Source: Streptosporangiaceae bacterium (GTDB lineage Bacteria; Actinomycetota; Actinomycetes; Streptosporangiales; Streptosporangiaceae). Taken from it: DNA of 13,243 bases. How positions within the stretch are numbered: the first letter of the stretch is position 1; each line of letters opens with the position of its first letter. The translations under genes and the position numbers were made by a program. Location: assembly GCA_030040415.1 (NCBI GenBank), contig JASHTT010000454.1, positions 1 to 13,243 on the forward strand. Reading direction: 5' to 3'. Shown piece by piece: positions 1-6,542 of this stretch. Under the pieces are notes generated by a model. The model searched no databases, was not told the origin of the DNA, and saw only the letters and a list, made by a program, of their open reading frames with translations.

Positions 1-235
1 GTACCGGGTTCATGGCAGCCTCGGCAGGCACGCCGGCGGCCGCGGCCTGCATCGCCTGTGCCCGGCCGATTTCCGCCCCGTCCGGGGCGACCACCGAGTT
101 GTTCGACATGTTCTGCGCCTTGAACGGCGCGACGCGCACACCCTGGCGGGCGAGCCAGCGGCAGATCCCCGCGGTGAGCACCGACTTGCCGGCGTCGGAC
201 GCCGTGCCTGCCACCAGCAGCGAGCCGGTCGTCAT
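1..235 (-). CDS. cobQ: Cobyric acid synthase CobQ, N-terminal part (cut by window edge)
   Basis: CobQ (CbiP) amidates the b, d, e and g side chains of adenosylcobyrinic acid a,c-diamide, using glutamine and ATP, in late cobalamin synthesis in the cytoplasm. Only the first 78 codons are present; the rest lies beyond base 1. The visible N-terminus has the P-loop of the dethiobiotin-synthetase-like domain (GTASDAGKS, about residues 10-18). It is followed by the CobQ-typical stretch APFKAQNMSNNS and the later EIGRAQAMQA...AAMNP block, all close to the family consensus. The ATG at 235-233 starts directly before the expected MTTGSLLVAGT strand, so the start is secure. There is no Shine-Dalgarno sequence. 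A -10 like element ends 6 nt before the ATG, so translation is probably leaderless. The gene diverges from the DUF72 gene across 32 nt. Confidence 0.93.
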   Translation of the reverse strand, partial: MTTGSLLVAGTASDAGKSVLTAGICRWLARQGVRVAPFKAQNMSNNSVVAPDGAEIGRAQAMQAAAAGVPAEAAMNPV

Positions 236-241
236 GGGCCG

Positions 242-247
242 ACGATA
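242..247 (-). promoter_or_regulatory. Putative -10 element of cobQ (leaderless)
   Basis: On the minus strand the hexamer TATCGT (TANNNT) is followed by 6 nt and then the cobQ ATG, so transcription would begin at or next to the A of the start codon. No convincing -35 box and no ribosome binding site is visible. Leaderless genes with this spacing are common in actinobacteria. Confidence 0.5.
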
Positions 248-255
248 ACGCGTCC

Positions 256-261
256 TAGTCT
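256..261 (+). promoter_or_regulatory. Putative -10 element of the DUF72 gene (leaderless)
   Basis: TAGTCT (TANNNT) is followed by exactly 6 nt and the ATG at 268, the same geometry as the divergent cobQ promoter. No Shine-Dalgarno sequence precedes the ATG and no clear -35 box is seen. The two -10 elements lie 8 nt apart in a 32-nt gap, so the polymerases would compete for the site. Confidence 0.5.
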
Positions 262-267
262 TCGTTC

Positions 268-1149
268 ATGGGCGACATCCTGGTCGGGACCGCGTCATGG
301 ACTGACCGCACGCTGATCGCCTCCGGCTGGTATCCGCCGGAGGCAGACAATCCGGCCAAGCGGCTGCGGTTCTACGCTGGCAAGTTCCCCCTGGTAGAGG
401 TGGATGCCAGCTACTACGCGCTGCCGTCCGAGCAGACCGCGAAGGCATGGGCGGACCGGACGCCAGCCGGGTTCACCTTCAACGTCAAGGCGTTCAGCCT
501 GTTCACCCAGCACCCGACGCGCATCGCCGCGCTGCCGACCGAGCTGCGGGAAGCCGCGCAGCAACCCGGGAAGGACACCGTTTACCTGCGGCAGGTAGAC
601 CCCGAGGTGGCAGAGCGGGCGTGGCAGATCTTCCTGGACGCGCTGGAGCCGCTGCGCCAAGCCGGGAAGCTCGGTGCGATCTTGCTGCAGTTCCCGCAGT
701 GGTTCCCGATCTCGCGTGCGAGCAAGGCGTACATCGTGTCCTGTGCGGAGCGGGTGGCACCGCGCAAGGTGTGCGTCGAGTTTCGCAACCGGACCTGGAT
801 GACGCCGGACAACCAGCGGGAGACGCTGCAGTTCCTGGCCGACCACGATCTGCCGTACGTCAGTGTCGACATGCCGCAGGGCTACCCCACGTCGATTCCG
901 CCGGTGCTGGCCGCGACCAGCGACCTGGCCGTGCTGCGGTTGCACGGTCACTCGGACAACTGGCAGAGCAAGGACATACACGAGAAGTTCGGCTACCGGT
1001 ACAGCCAGGAAGAACTCACCGAGTGGGCGCCGAAGGTCGCCGAGCTCGCGCACGCCGCGCAGACCACGCACGTGCTTTTCAACAACTGCTACAGCGACTA
1101 CGCGCAGGTCAATGCCCGGCAGCTCGCGGACTTGCTCGGCGTGGACTGA
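268..1149 (+). CDS. DUF72 (YecE-like) family protein
   Basis: This 293-residue protein has the length and layout of the DUF72 family, a TIM-barrel fold of unsettled biochemical role. Visible family blocks are the N-terminal strand ILVGTASWTD, the GWYPP loop (about residues 20-24), VEVDASYYALPS, the TPAGFTFNVKAF block, ILLQFPQWF, VCVEFRNRTW, and the C-terminal HVLFNNCYSDYAQVNA followed by an ARQLADLLG helix. The ATG at 268 is the only start that preserves the first strand. No membrane segment or signal peptide is seen. It is followed after 48 nt by a monooxygenase gene on the same strand. Nothing in the context shows a link to the steroid genes. Confidence 0.88.
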   Translation: MGDILVGTASWTDRTLIASGWYPPEADNPAKRLRFYAGKFPLVEVDASYYALPSEQTAKAWADRTPAGFTFNVKAFSLFTQHPTRIAALPTELREAAQQPGKDTVYLRQVDPEVAERAWQIFLDALEPLRQAGKLGAILLQFPQWFPISRASKAYIVSCAERVAPRKVCVEFRNRTWMTPDNQRETLQFLADHDLPYVSVDMPQGYPTSIPPVLAATSDLAVLRLHGHSDNWQSKDIHEKFGYRYSQEELTEWAPKVAELAHAAQTTHVLFNNCYSDYAQVNARQLADLLGVD

Positions 1150-1150
1150 G

Positions 1151-1172
1151 CGTCAAACTTGACGGTAACGTC
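1151..1172 (+). promoter_or_regulatory. Clustered CGTC dyads upstream of the monooxygenase gene
   Basis: Directly after the DUF72 stop codon lies a dyad with 6-bp arms CGTCAA / TTGACG and a 2-nt spacer (1151-1164). Its right arm shares GACG with a second, shorter dyad, GACG-GTAA-CGTC (1161-1172). The stem with a 2-nt loop cannot be a terminator hairpin, so an operator is more likely. It lies 26 nt before the GTG start at 1198. TTGACG at 1159 could serve as a -35 box, but no good -10 follows at 16-18 nt. The binding protein is unknown. Confidence 0.35.
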
Positions 1173-1197
1173 TGACCGCTGACAGACAGGAGAGCAG

Positions 1198-2397
1198 GTG
1201 GAACGCAAGCTGCGCGTCGCCGTCATCGGCGGCGGCATCGGCGGACTGACCGCGGCGCGAGCCCTGCTGCTGCGCGGCTTCGACGTGCACGTTTACGAGT
1301 CGTCGCCGGAACTCAAGGAGATCGGAGCCGGCGTGGCGCTGCACCCGAATGCCATGAAGGCGCTGCGATCCCTCGGCCTCGAGGAACCGGTCCGTGCCGT
1401 CGGATACCAGTCATCGCTGCAGCAGCTGCGCACCTGGAAAGGCCGGACGATATCGAGCACCGACTCCGCGGCGACCGCACAGCGCTTCGGCGCGGCCGGC
1501 TGCACGATCCACCGCGCGGACCTGCTCGACGTGCTCGCCCAGTCGGTCCCGGCCAAGGCCGTGACCCTCAGCGCCCGGTGCGCGGCCGTGACTACCGGCG
1601 ACGATCGCGGCATCGCACGTTTCACTGACGGCACCGAGGCGGAGGCCGACGTCGTTGTCGGCGCCGACGGGATCCACTCGGCTGTCCGCGCGAGCCTGTT
1701 CGGTCCCGACGCACCGCAGTTCACCGGGAAGATCTGCTACCGCAGCGTCATCGGTGTCGCCGCGCTGCCGGCCCGGCGAATCGAGCCGTACGAAGGCCTG
1801 TGGCTCGGGCCGCACGGCACCCTCGTCGTCTACGGCGTGCGGCGCGGCGAGGCCATCAACGTCGTCGCCCACTACGACGACCCGAGCTATCAGCACGAGT
1901 CCTGGATCGCGGAGTGCGATCGCGGCGAGATCCTTGGCCGCTACCGCCGCTGGCACTCGTCGCTGCGGGAGATGTTCGCGGCAGGCGACACCTGGTACAA
2001 GTGGGCGCTGTACGACCGCGACCCGATCCCGGCCTGGACGAAGGGCAGGACCACCATCCTCGGCGATGCCGCCCATCCGATGCTGCCCTACCTCGGCCAG
2101 GGCGCCGGGCAGGCCATCGAGGACGGCTGCGTGCTGGCGGCGGCGCTCGGCAAGCTAGCCGACGACCCGTCGGCCGCGCTGCAACTCTACGAGCGATCGC
2201 GCAGGCCGCGGACCAGCCGGGTGGTGCTCACCGCCCGCGCCAGGGGCGACGACAACCACCTCGTCTCGCCGGTAGCCGCGCTCAAGCGGGACATGCTCAT
2301 CGCCGTCCGCAAGCGGTTCAGCAAGGACGTCACCGGACGCGGCGAGGCCTGGATCGCCGACTACGATGCCGGCTCTCCCGAGGCACTGGCCGGTTAG
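1198..2397 (+). CDS. Class A FAD-dependent monooxygenase (salicylate / 3-hydroxybenzoate hydroxylase type)
   Basis: This 399-residue single-component flavoprotein monooxygenase resembles salicylate hydroxylase and 3-hydroxybenzoate 6-hydroxylase. Such enzymes hydroxylate an aromatic acid or related ring compound with NAD(P)H and O2. It shows the three family fingerprints. The FAD dinucleotide fold is VAVIGGGIGGLTAARAL (residues 7-23), the DG motif is VVGADGIHSAVR (D157, G158), and the GD motif is ILGDAAHPMLPYLGQGAGQAIEDG (G289, D290). The GTG start at 1198 has AGGAG at 1188-1192 with a 5-nt spacer and leads straight into the FAD strand. There is no signal peptide. The substrate cannot be told from the sequence. 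It sits upstream of an ABC ATPase and fadA6 on the same strand, 36 nt before the next ATG. It is not related to the steroid hydroxylases HsaA or KshA. Confidence 0.88.
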   Translation: MERKLRVAVIGGGIGGLTAARALLLRGFDVHVYESSPELKEIGAGVALHPNAMKALRSLGLEEPVRAVGYQSSLQQLRTWKGRTISSTDSAATAQRFGAAGCTIHRADLLDVLAQSVPAKAVTLSARCAAVTTGDDRGIARFTDGTEAEADVVVGADGIHSAVRASLFGPDAPQFTGKICYRSVIGVAALPARRIEPYEGLWLGPHGTLVVYGVRRGEAINVVAHYDDPSYQHESWIAECDRGEILGRYRRWHSSLREMFAAGDTWYKWALYDRDPIPAWTKGRTTILGDAAHPMLPYLGQGAGQAIEDGCVLAAALGKLADDPSAALQLYERSRRPRTSRVVLTARARGDDNHLVSPVAALKRDMLIAVRKRFSKDVTGRGEAWIADYDAGSPEALAG

Positions 2398-2419
2398 GCA
2401 GTGCTGCTGCGCGGGCCGG

Positions 2420-2425
2420 TACAGT
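2420..2425 (+). promoter_or_regulatory. Putative -10 element before the ABC ATPase gene
   Basis: TACAGT (TANNNT) ends 8 nt before the ATG at 2434, which would give an mRNA with a leader of 0-2 nt. There is no Shine-Dalgarno sequence before this ATG, which favours a leaderless start over read-through translation. No -35 box is clear. Confidence 0.35.
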
Positions 2426-2433
2426 CTGCGCAC

Positions 2434-3255
2434 ATGGCCGTGCCGATCAGTGGCGCTGACCCGGAGATCTTGTTCCGGGCCGCCGGTGTCGACCTGGTTC
2501 GCGGCGACCGCCTCCTCCTTGACCAGGTGAGCGTCACGATCCGGGCAGGTGAGCACTGGGCGCTGCTCGGCCCGAACGGCGCAGGCAAGAGCACCCTGCT
2601 GCAGGTCATGGCGACGCACGCGCACCCGACGCGGGGCCAGGTCGACGTGCTCGGCCGCCGTCTTGGCACCGTGAATGTATTCGCGCTCCGGCCCTGGATC
2701 GGCCATGTCAGCCCGCACCACCGGGTGGACCCGCAGCGCACTGTCGGGGATGTGGTGCTGACCGGCCTCACCGGCACGATCCAGCTCGTGCCGGGCCGCG
2801 AGGCAACCGAAGCTGAGCTAGCGCGCGCTGGTGCGGTGATCGACCTGATGGGCTTGCGCGCCAGGGCCGACGCGCGATGGCTGGTGCTATCCCAGGGCGA
2901 GCGCGGCCGGGCGCTCATCGGCCGAGCGCTGATGGCACAGCCGCGGCTGCTCCTGCTGGACGAGCCTGCGGCCGGCCTAGACGTTGCGGGCCGCGAGCAG
3001 CTGCTCGCCAGCATGGACGAGCTTCGCCAGCGACTGCCGGGTCTGGCGACCGTGCTCGTGACGCACCACCTGGAGGAGCTGCCCGCGAGCACGACCCACT
3101 CCCTGCTGCTGCGCGACGGGCACGTGGTAGCGGCCGGGCCAGCCCCGGAGGTGCTGACCACCGAGCTGGCGAGCGCTTGCTTCGGCATCCCGGTCACCGT
3201 CAGCCGCCACCTGGGCCGCTGGACGGCACTATCGTCTCCTCGTCATCCCACCTAA
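2434..3255 (+). CDS. ABC transporter ATP-binding protein, ModF-like, no partner permease nearby
   Basis: This 273-residue single ABC ATPase has all core motifs: Walker A GPNGAGKST (46-54), signature LSQGE (152-156), Walker B LLLLDEP with D176 and E177, and the H-switch VTHHLEELP. The Q-loop position reads IGHVSPHH (89-96) and has no glutamine. Serine at this place is also found in ModF/YlmA-type ATPases, and the following VGDVVLTGLTGTIQL fits that group. The ATG at 2434 was chosen over the in-frame GTG at 2401 because the latter follows the previous stop at once and adds 11 residues outside the family alignment. No membrane protein or binding protein is next to it, so the transported substrate is unknown. 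fadA6 starts 14 nt after its stop, which suggests cotranscription. Confidence 0.85.
   Translation: MAVPISGADPEILFRAAGVDLVRGDRLLLDQVSVTIRAGEHWALLGPNGAGKSTLLQVMATHAHPTRGQVDVLGRRLGTVNVFALRPWIGHVSPHHRVDPQRTVGDVVLTGLTGTIQLVPGREATEAELARAGAVIDLMGLRARADARWLVLSQGERGRALIGRALMAQPRLLLLDEPAAGLDVAGREQLLASMDELRQRLPGLATVLVTHHLEELPASTTHSLLLRDGHVVAAGPAPEVLTTELASACFGIPVTVSRHLGRWTALSSPRHPT
3168..3181. promoter_or_regulatory. Degenerate KstR2-like site upstream of fadA6
   Basis: GGCGAGCGCTTGCT matches 8 of the 10 fixed positions of the KstR2 consensus AnCAAGnnCTTGnT. The mismatches are the first A and one A of CAAG. It also forms a near-perfect dyad, GCGAGC/GCTTGC, with one wobble. It lies in the last codons of the ABC ATPase gene, about 90 nt before the fadA6 ATG, a possible place for an internal promoter. 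GC-rich coding DNA makes a chance match plausible. Confidence 0.25.
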
Positions 3256-3269
3256 GCCAGGCAGGGGTC

Positions 3270-4421
3270 ATGCCCGACGCATTTATTGTCGACGCCGTTC
3301 GCACTCCGGTAGGCAAGCGCGGCGGCGGGCTCGCGGCGGTCCATCCCGCCGACATGGGCGCGGCGGTACTGGCCGAGCTGGTCGAGCGCACCGGGATCGA
3401 CCCGTCGGCAGTCGAAGATGTCATCTTCGGCTGCGTGGACACGGTGGGGCCGCAGGCCGGCGACATCGCCAGGACCGCATGGCTCGCCGCTGGGCTGCCC
3501 GACCACGTCCCCGGCACGACGGTCGACAGGCAGTGCGGTTCGTCCCAGCAGGCCGTGCACTTCGCCGCGCAGGCCGTCATGTCCGGTACCGCCGACGTCG
3601 TCGTGGCAGGCGGCGTGCAGAACATGAGCGCGGTGCCGATCTCCTACGCGATGACCGCCGGCCAGGCGCTTGGCTTCCCTGACCCGTTCCGCGGCTCGGC
3701 CGGCTGGCAGCGCAGGTACGGCGACCAGGAGGTCTCGCAATTCCGCTCCGCGGAGATGATCGCCTCGAAGTGGGACATCAGCCGTGCGGACATGGAGAGG
3801 TTCGCGGTGACATCGCACGAGCGGGCGCTTCGCGCCGCAGCGCAGGGCCGGTTCGACAGGGAGATCGTGCCCGTCGCCGGCCTCACCGCGGACGAGTCGC
3901 CGCGCCAGCCTGACTGGACGAAGATCAGGTCCCTGCCGCCGCTCGTCGAGGGCGGCCGCCTCACCGCCGCGGTATCCAGTTCCATCGCCGACGCTGCCGC
4001 CGCACTGCTCGTGGTCAACGAGGCTGGCCTGCGGGCGCATGACCTGACGCCCCGGGCGCGGATTCACCACATGTCGGTCCGCGGGGCGGACCCGGTGTGG
4101 ATGCTGACCGCCCCGATCCCGGCGACCGCGCACGCGCTGGCAAAGACCGGGCTCACGCTGGCGGACGTGGACCTAGTCGAGATAAACGAGGCGTTCGCGT
4201 CGGTCGTGCTCGCCTGGGCCGCCGAGACCGGCGCCGACCTGGACCGGGTCAACGTCAACGGCGGCGCGATCGCGCTGGGTCACCCGCTCGGCGCGACCGG
4301 AGCACGGCTGATGACCACGCTGCTGCACGAACTCGACCGCATCTCCGGACGCTACGGCCTGCAGGTGATGTGCGAGGGCGGCGGCCAAGCAAACGTCACG
4401 ATCATCGAGCGGCTGCGCTGA
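3270..4421 (+). CDS. fadA6: Steroid C/D-ring thiolase FadA6 (acetyl-CoA acetyltransferase family)
   Basis: This 383-residue thiolase carries the full catalytic set: nucleophile C89 in VDRQCGSSQQA, NEAF in VEINEAFASV, H338 in ALGHPLGATGA, and C368 in MCEGGGQANVTI. Long stretches agree with my recollection of M. tuberculosis FadA6 (Rv3556c), including RYGDQEVSQFR, LVEGGRLTAA, RARIHHMS and DPVWMLTAPIPAT. In that pathway FadA6 removes acetyl-CoA from the open dioxo-diacyl-CoA formed after ring C cleavage. The ATG at 3270 precedes the family N-terminus PDAFIVDAVRTPVGKRGG. AGGCAGGGG (3259-3267) serves as ribosome binding site. An open frame runs far upstream but is the out-of-frame shadow of the ABC gene. 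The gene converges on fadE30 across 19 nt, so it lies on the opposite strand from the other pathway genes and apart from the fadD3 operator. Confidence 0.9.
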   Translation: MPDAFIVDAVRTPVGKRGGGLAAVHPADMGAAVLAELVERTGIDPSAVEDVIFGCVDTVGPQAGDIARTAWLAAGLPDHVPGTTVDRQCGSSQQAVHFAAQAVMSGTADVVVAGGVQNMSAVPISYAMTAGQALGFPDPFRGSAGWQRRYGDQEVSQFRSAEMIASKWDISRADMERFAVTSHERALRAAAQGRFDREIVPVAGLTADESPRQPDWTKIRSLPPLVEGGRLTAAVSSSIADAAAALLVVNEAGLRAHDLTPRARIHHMSVRGADPVWMLTAPIPATAHALAKTGLTLADVDLVEINEAFASVVLAWAAETGADLDRVNVNGGAIALGHPLGATGARLMTTLLHELDRISGRYGLQVMCEGGGQANVTIIERLR

Positions 4422-4440
4422 TCCGGCACCGGCAGGCCCG

Positions 4441-5652
4441 TCAGCGTGGCTCACGCGGCAAGCGCAGGCCCCGCTCGGCCAGCACGTTGCGCTGGATCTC
4501 GTCCGAACCGCCGTAGATGGTGTCGGCCCTGGTGAACAGGAACAATCGCTGCGCATCGCTGAGGTCGTAGCCGGGCCCGATGAGGGTTGCGGCCGGCCCG
4601 GCGACATCGATGGCGAGTTCGCCGAGCCGCTGGTGCCAGCGCGACCAGATCAGCTTGCTGACGTTAGCCTCGACGCCCGACACCGTGTTGGCTGGCACCG
4701 TGTTGGCTGGCACAGTGTTTGCTGGCATCGCATGGCCCGGCGGCCGGAGCGTCGCCAGCGCCGTGTACCGCATCACCTGCAGACCGATCCACGCCTGCAC
4801 GATCCTGGCGCGAAGCGCCGGGACGTCGACAGCGCCGGTCGACCGCGCGCTCGCGAGAACCGCCTCGAACTCGCGCTGGAATCCGAGTTGCTGGCCGAAC
4901 GTGGACACGCCGCGCTCGACAGCCAGCGTGCCCATCGCCACCCGCCAGCCGTCGCCGGGCGCGCCGACGATGTCGGCCGCGGCCGCCCTTGCGTCGTCGA
5001 AGAACACCTCGTCGAACTCCGATGTGCCAGTGAGCTGCATGATCGGACGGACTTCGATACCTGGCTGGCGCATCGGCACCAGCAAGTAAGACAGCCCCCG
5101 GTGACGCTCGGCGGCCGGGTCGGTGCGGGCGAGCACGAAGCACCAGTCAGCGACCTCGGCCAGCGACGTCCATACCTTCTGCCCGTCAACGTGCCACTCG
5201 CCACCGTCCAGCCGGGCCCTCGTGGACACCGCCGCGAGGTCCGAGCCGGCGCCGGGCTCGGAGTAACCCTGGCACCACAACTGCGTCCCGTGCAGCACGC
5301 CAGGCAGGAACCTGGCCCGCTGCTGCGCGGTGCCGAACATCAGCAGCGTCGGCCCGAGCAACTGCTCGCCGATGTGACCAACCCGGCCCGGCGCGCCGGC
5401 CCGCGCGTACTCTTCGGAAAAGATCACCTGGTGCCGCCACGAAAGGCCGCGGCCGCCATCCGGCTCCGGCCAGCCGAGCCCGATCCAGCCGTCCGCGCCC
5501 AGCCGCCGTTCCCACGCCATCCGCTCCGGCACGAACTCGTGCTCGCGGCCGGGGCCGCCACTGCCGCGCAGCTGCGCGAAGTCACCGGTGAGGTTCGCGT
5601 CGAGCCAGCCGCGCACCTCGGCGCGGAAGGCATCTTCCCCTGGCGCTGGCAC
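4441..5652 (-). CDS. fadE30: Acyl-CoA dehydrogenase FadE30 with an internal tandem-repeat insert
   Basis: This 403-residue flavin acyl-CoA dehydrogenase closely resembles mycobacterial FadE30 (Rv3560c, about 385 residues), which dehydrogenates the propionyl-CoA side chain of HIP-CoA type intermediates. Diagnostic blocks are GGPGREHE, GLGWPEPDGGRGL, GEQLLGPTL, WCQGYSEPGAGSDLA, GQKVWTSLAE, GAPGDGWRVAMGTL, ERGVSTFGQQ, and the C-terminal DTIYGGSDEIQRN. The MCAD-type glutamate (YEGT) is glycine here, as in many actinobacterial FadE proteins. Residues 310-324 are three copies of PANTV in the C-terminal helical domain, where the recalled FadE30 has no counterpart. The GTG start at 5652 has GAGG at 5668-5665 and lies 3 nt after the upstream crotonase stop. 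It is the last gene of the minus-strand operon. Confidence 0.9.
   Translation of the reverse strand: MPAPGEDAFRAEVRGWLDANLTGDFAQLRGSGGPGREHEFVPERMAWERRLGADGWIGLGWPEPDGGRGLSWRHQVIFSEEYARAGAPGRVGHIGEQLLGPTLLMFGTAQQRARFLPGVLHGTQLWCQGYSEPGAGSDLAAVSTRARLDGGEWHVDGQKVWTSLAEVADWCFVLARTDPAAERHRGLSYLLVPMRQPGIEVRPIMQLTGTSEFDEVFFDDARAAAADIVGAPGDGWRVAMGTLAVERGVSTFGQQLGFQREFEAVLASARSTGAVDVPALRARIVQAWIGLQVMRYTALATLRPPGHAMPANTVPANTVPANTVSGVEANVSKLIWSRWHQRLGELAIDVAGPAATLIGPGYDLSDAQRLFLFTRADTIYGGSDEIQRNVLAERGLRLPREPR
4681..4725. repeat. Three tandem 15-bp units inside fadE30
   Basis: Units at 4681-4695, 4696-4710 and 4711-4725 each read CACCGTGTTGGCTGG. The first two are identical and the third differs at two positions. 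The period of 15 keeps frame and encodes PANTV three times in FadE30 (residues 310-324). The identical adjacent copies suggest recent expansion by slippage. Confidence 0.97.
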
Positions 5653-5655
5653 GGG

Positions 5656-6537
5656 TCAGCTTTCCTCGTCGGCCGGCTGCTCCGTCCCCTGTTCGTCCTG
5701 GCGCCGGGCGTCGCGCATCGACCGGGCATCGTGACCGGCCAGCGCGTCCGTGCCTACCTCGGCATTATGCGCGTGCGCGAGGTGGTGCAGGCCGAACACC
5801 GAGTCCATGCCGATCTGCATGCCCATCGCGTCCTCGGCCTGGTTGACCGCCTTCTTCGTCAGCGCGAGGCCGAGCCGCGGCATGGCGCTGATCTTCACGG
5901 CGATCCCGGTGACTTCATCCGCGAGCCGCTCACGCGGCACCACCCGGTTGATCATGCCAAGCTCATAGGCACGCGCGGCGCTGACCCGCTCGCCGAGGAA
6001 GAGGAATTCCTTGGCCTGCCGCGGACCCATCACCCAGGGGTGCGCGAAGTACTCAACGCCGGGAATGCCCATCCGCACGACCGGATCGGCGAAGAACGCG
6101 TCATCAGACGCGACGATGAGGTCGCACACCCAGGCCAGCATGAGCCCGCCGGCGATGCACGCGCCGTGCACCTGCGCGATGACCGGCTTGGGCAGCTCGC
6201 GCCAGCGGCGGCACATGCCGAGGTAGACCTCCTGCTCGCGGGCGTACCGGCTGTCGGCGCCCGGCTTGCCGACGTGGTCCCACCACAGACCCGCGCGCCG
6301 GTCGAAGGAAGCGCCGACATCGCGGCCAGGCGTGCCGATATCGTGCCCGGCGGAGAAGTGCTTGCCCGCCCCGGACAGCACCACTACGGCGATGGAGTCG
6401 TCGGCCGCCGCCCGGTAGAAGGCGTCGTCGAGCGCGTAGGTCATGGCCGAGTTCTGCGCGTTGCCGTACTGCGGCCGGTTCATCGTCACCCGTGCGATCG
6501 CGCCATCGGCCTCGTACCGGACCACCTCGTCAGCCAT
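5656..6537 (-). CDS. Crotonase (enoyl-CoA hydratase/isomerase) family protein with non-canonical active site
   Basis: This 293-residue crotonase-fold protein has the N-terminal strand VTMNRPQYGNAQNS, the oxyanion-hole loop KHFSAGHDI (59-67), and the second oxyanion region HGACIAGGLMLAWVCD (124-139). Where rat hydratase has Glu144 and Glu164, this protein has M133 and V153 (FADPVVRMGIP), so classic water addition by two glutamates is not possible. An insert rich in aromatic and basic residues (about 80-110: WWDHVGKPG...EVYLGMCRRWRELPKP) makes it longer than EchA20. The role is unproven; by position it could act on the FadE30 product or an ester of that series. EchA13 of mycobacteria is a possible relative, but I am not sure. 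The ATG at 6537 was preferred over the GTG at 6546 because AGGAG (6550-6546) sits 8 nt before it. Confidence 0.82.
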   Translation of the reverse strand: MADEVVRYEADGAIARVTMNRPQYGNAQNSAMTYALDDAFYRAAADDSIAVVVLSGAGKHFSAGHDIGTPGRDVGASFDRRAGLWWDHVGKPGADSRYAREQEVYLGMCRRWRELPKPVIAQVHGACIAGGLMLAWVCDLIVASDDAFFADPVVRMGIPGVEYFAHPWVMGPRQAKEFLFLGERVSAARAYELGMINRVVPRERLADEVTGIAVKISAMPRLGLALTKKAVNQAEDAMGMQIGMDSVFGLHHLAHAHNAEVGTDALAGHDARSMRDARRQDEQGTEQPADEES

Positions 6538-6542
6538 CAGGT

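Noticed and set aside
1198..2397. The FAD monooxygenase as a steroid ring hydroxylase (HsaA or KshA)
   Set aside because: It is a class A, single-component flavoprotein by its GxGxxG, DG and GD motifs, while HsaA is of the acyl-CoA dehydrogenase fold and KshA is a Rieske enzyme.
2877..3269. Upstream extension of the fadA6 frame into the ABC gene
   Set aside because: The translation is out-of-frame ABC sequence, Ala/Arg/Gly-rich, and the thiolase N-terminus begins at 3270 with a ribosome binding site.
4422..4440. Terminator between the convergent fadA6 and fadE30
   Set aside because: The 19-nt gap has no usable stem and no T-run on either strand; termination must occur elsewhere.
4681..4725. 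CRISPR-like repeat array
   Set aside because: The units are directly adjacent without spacers and keep the fadE30 reading frame.
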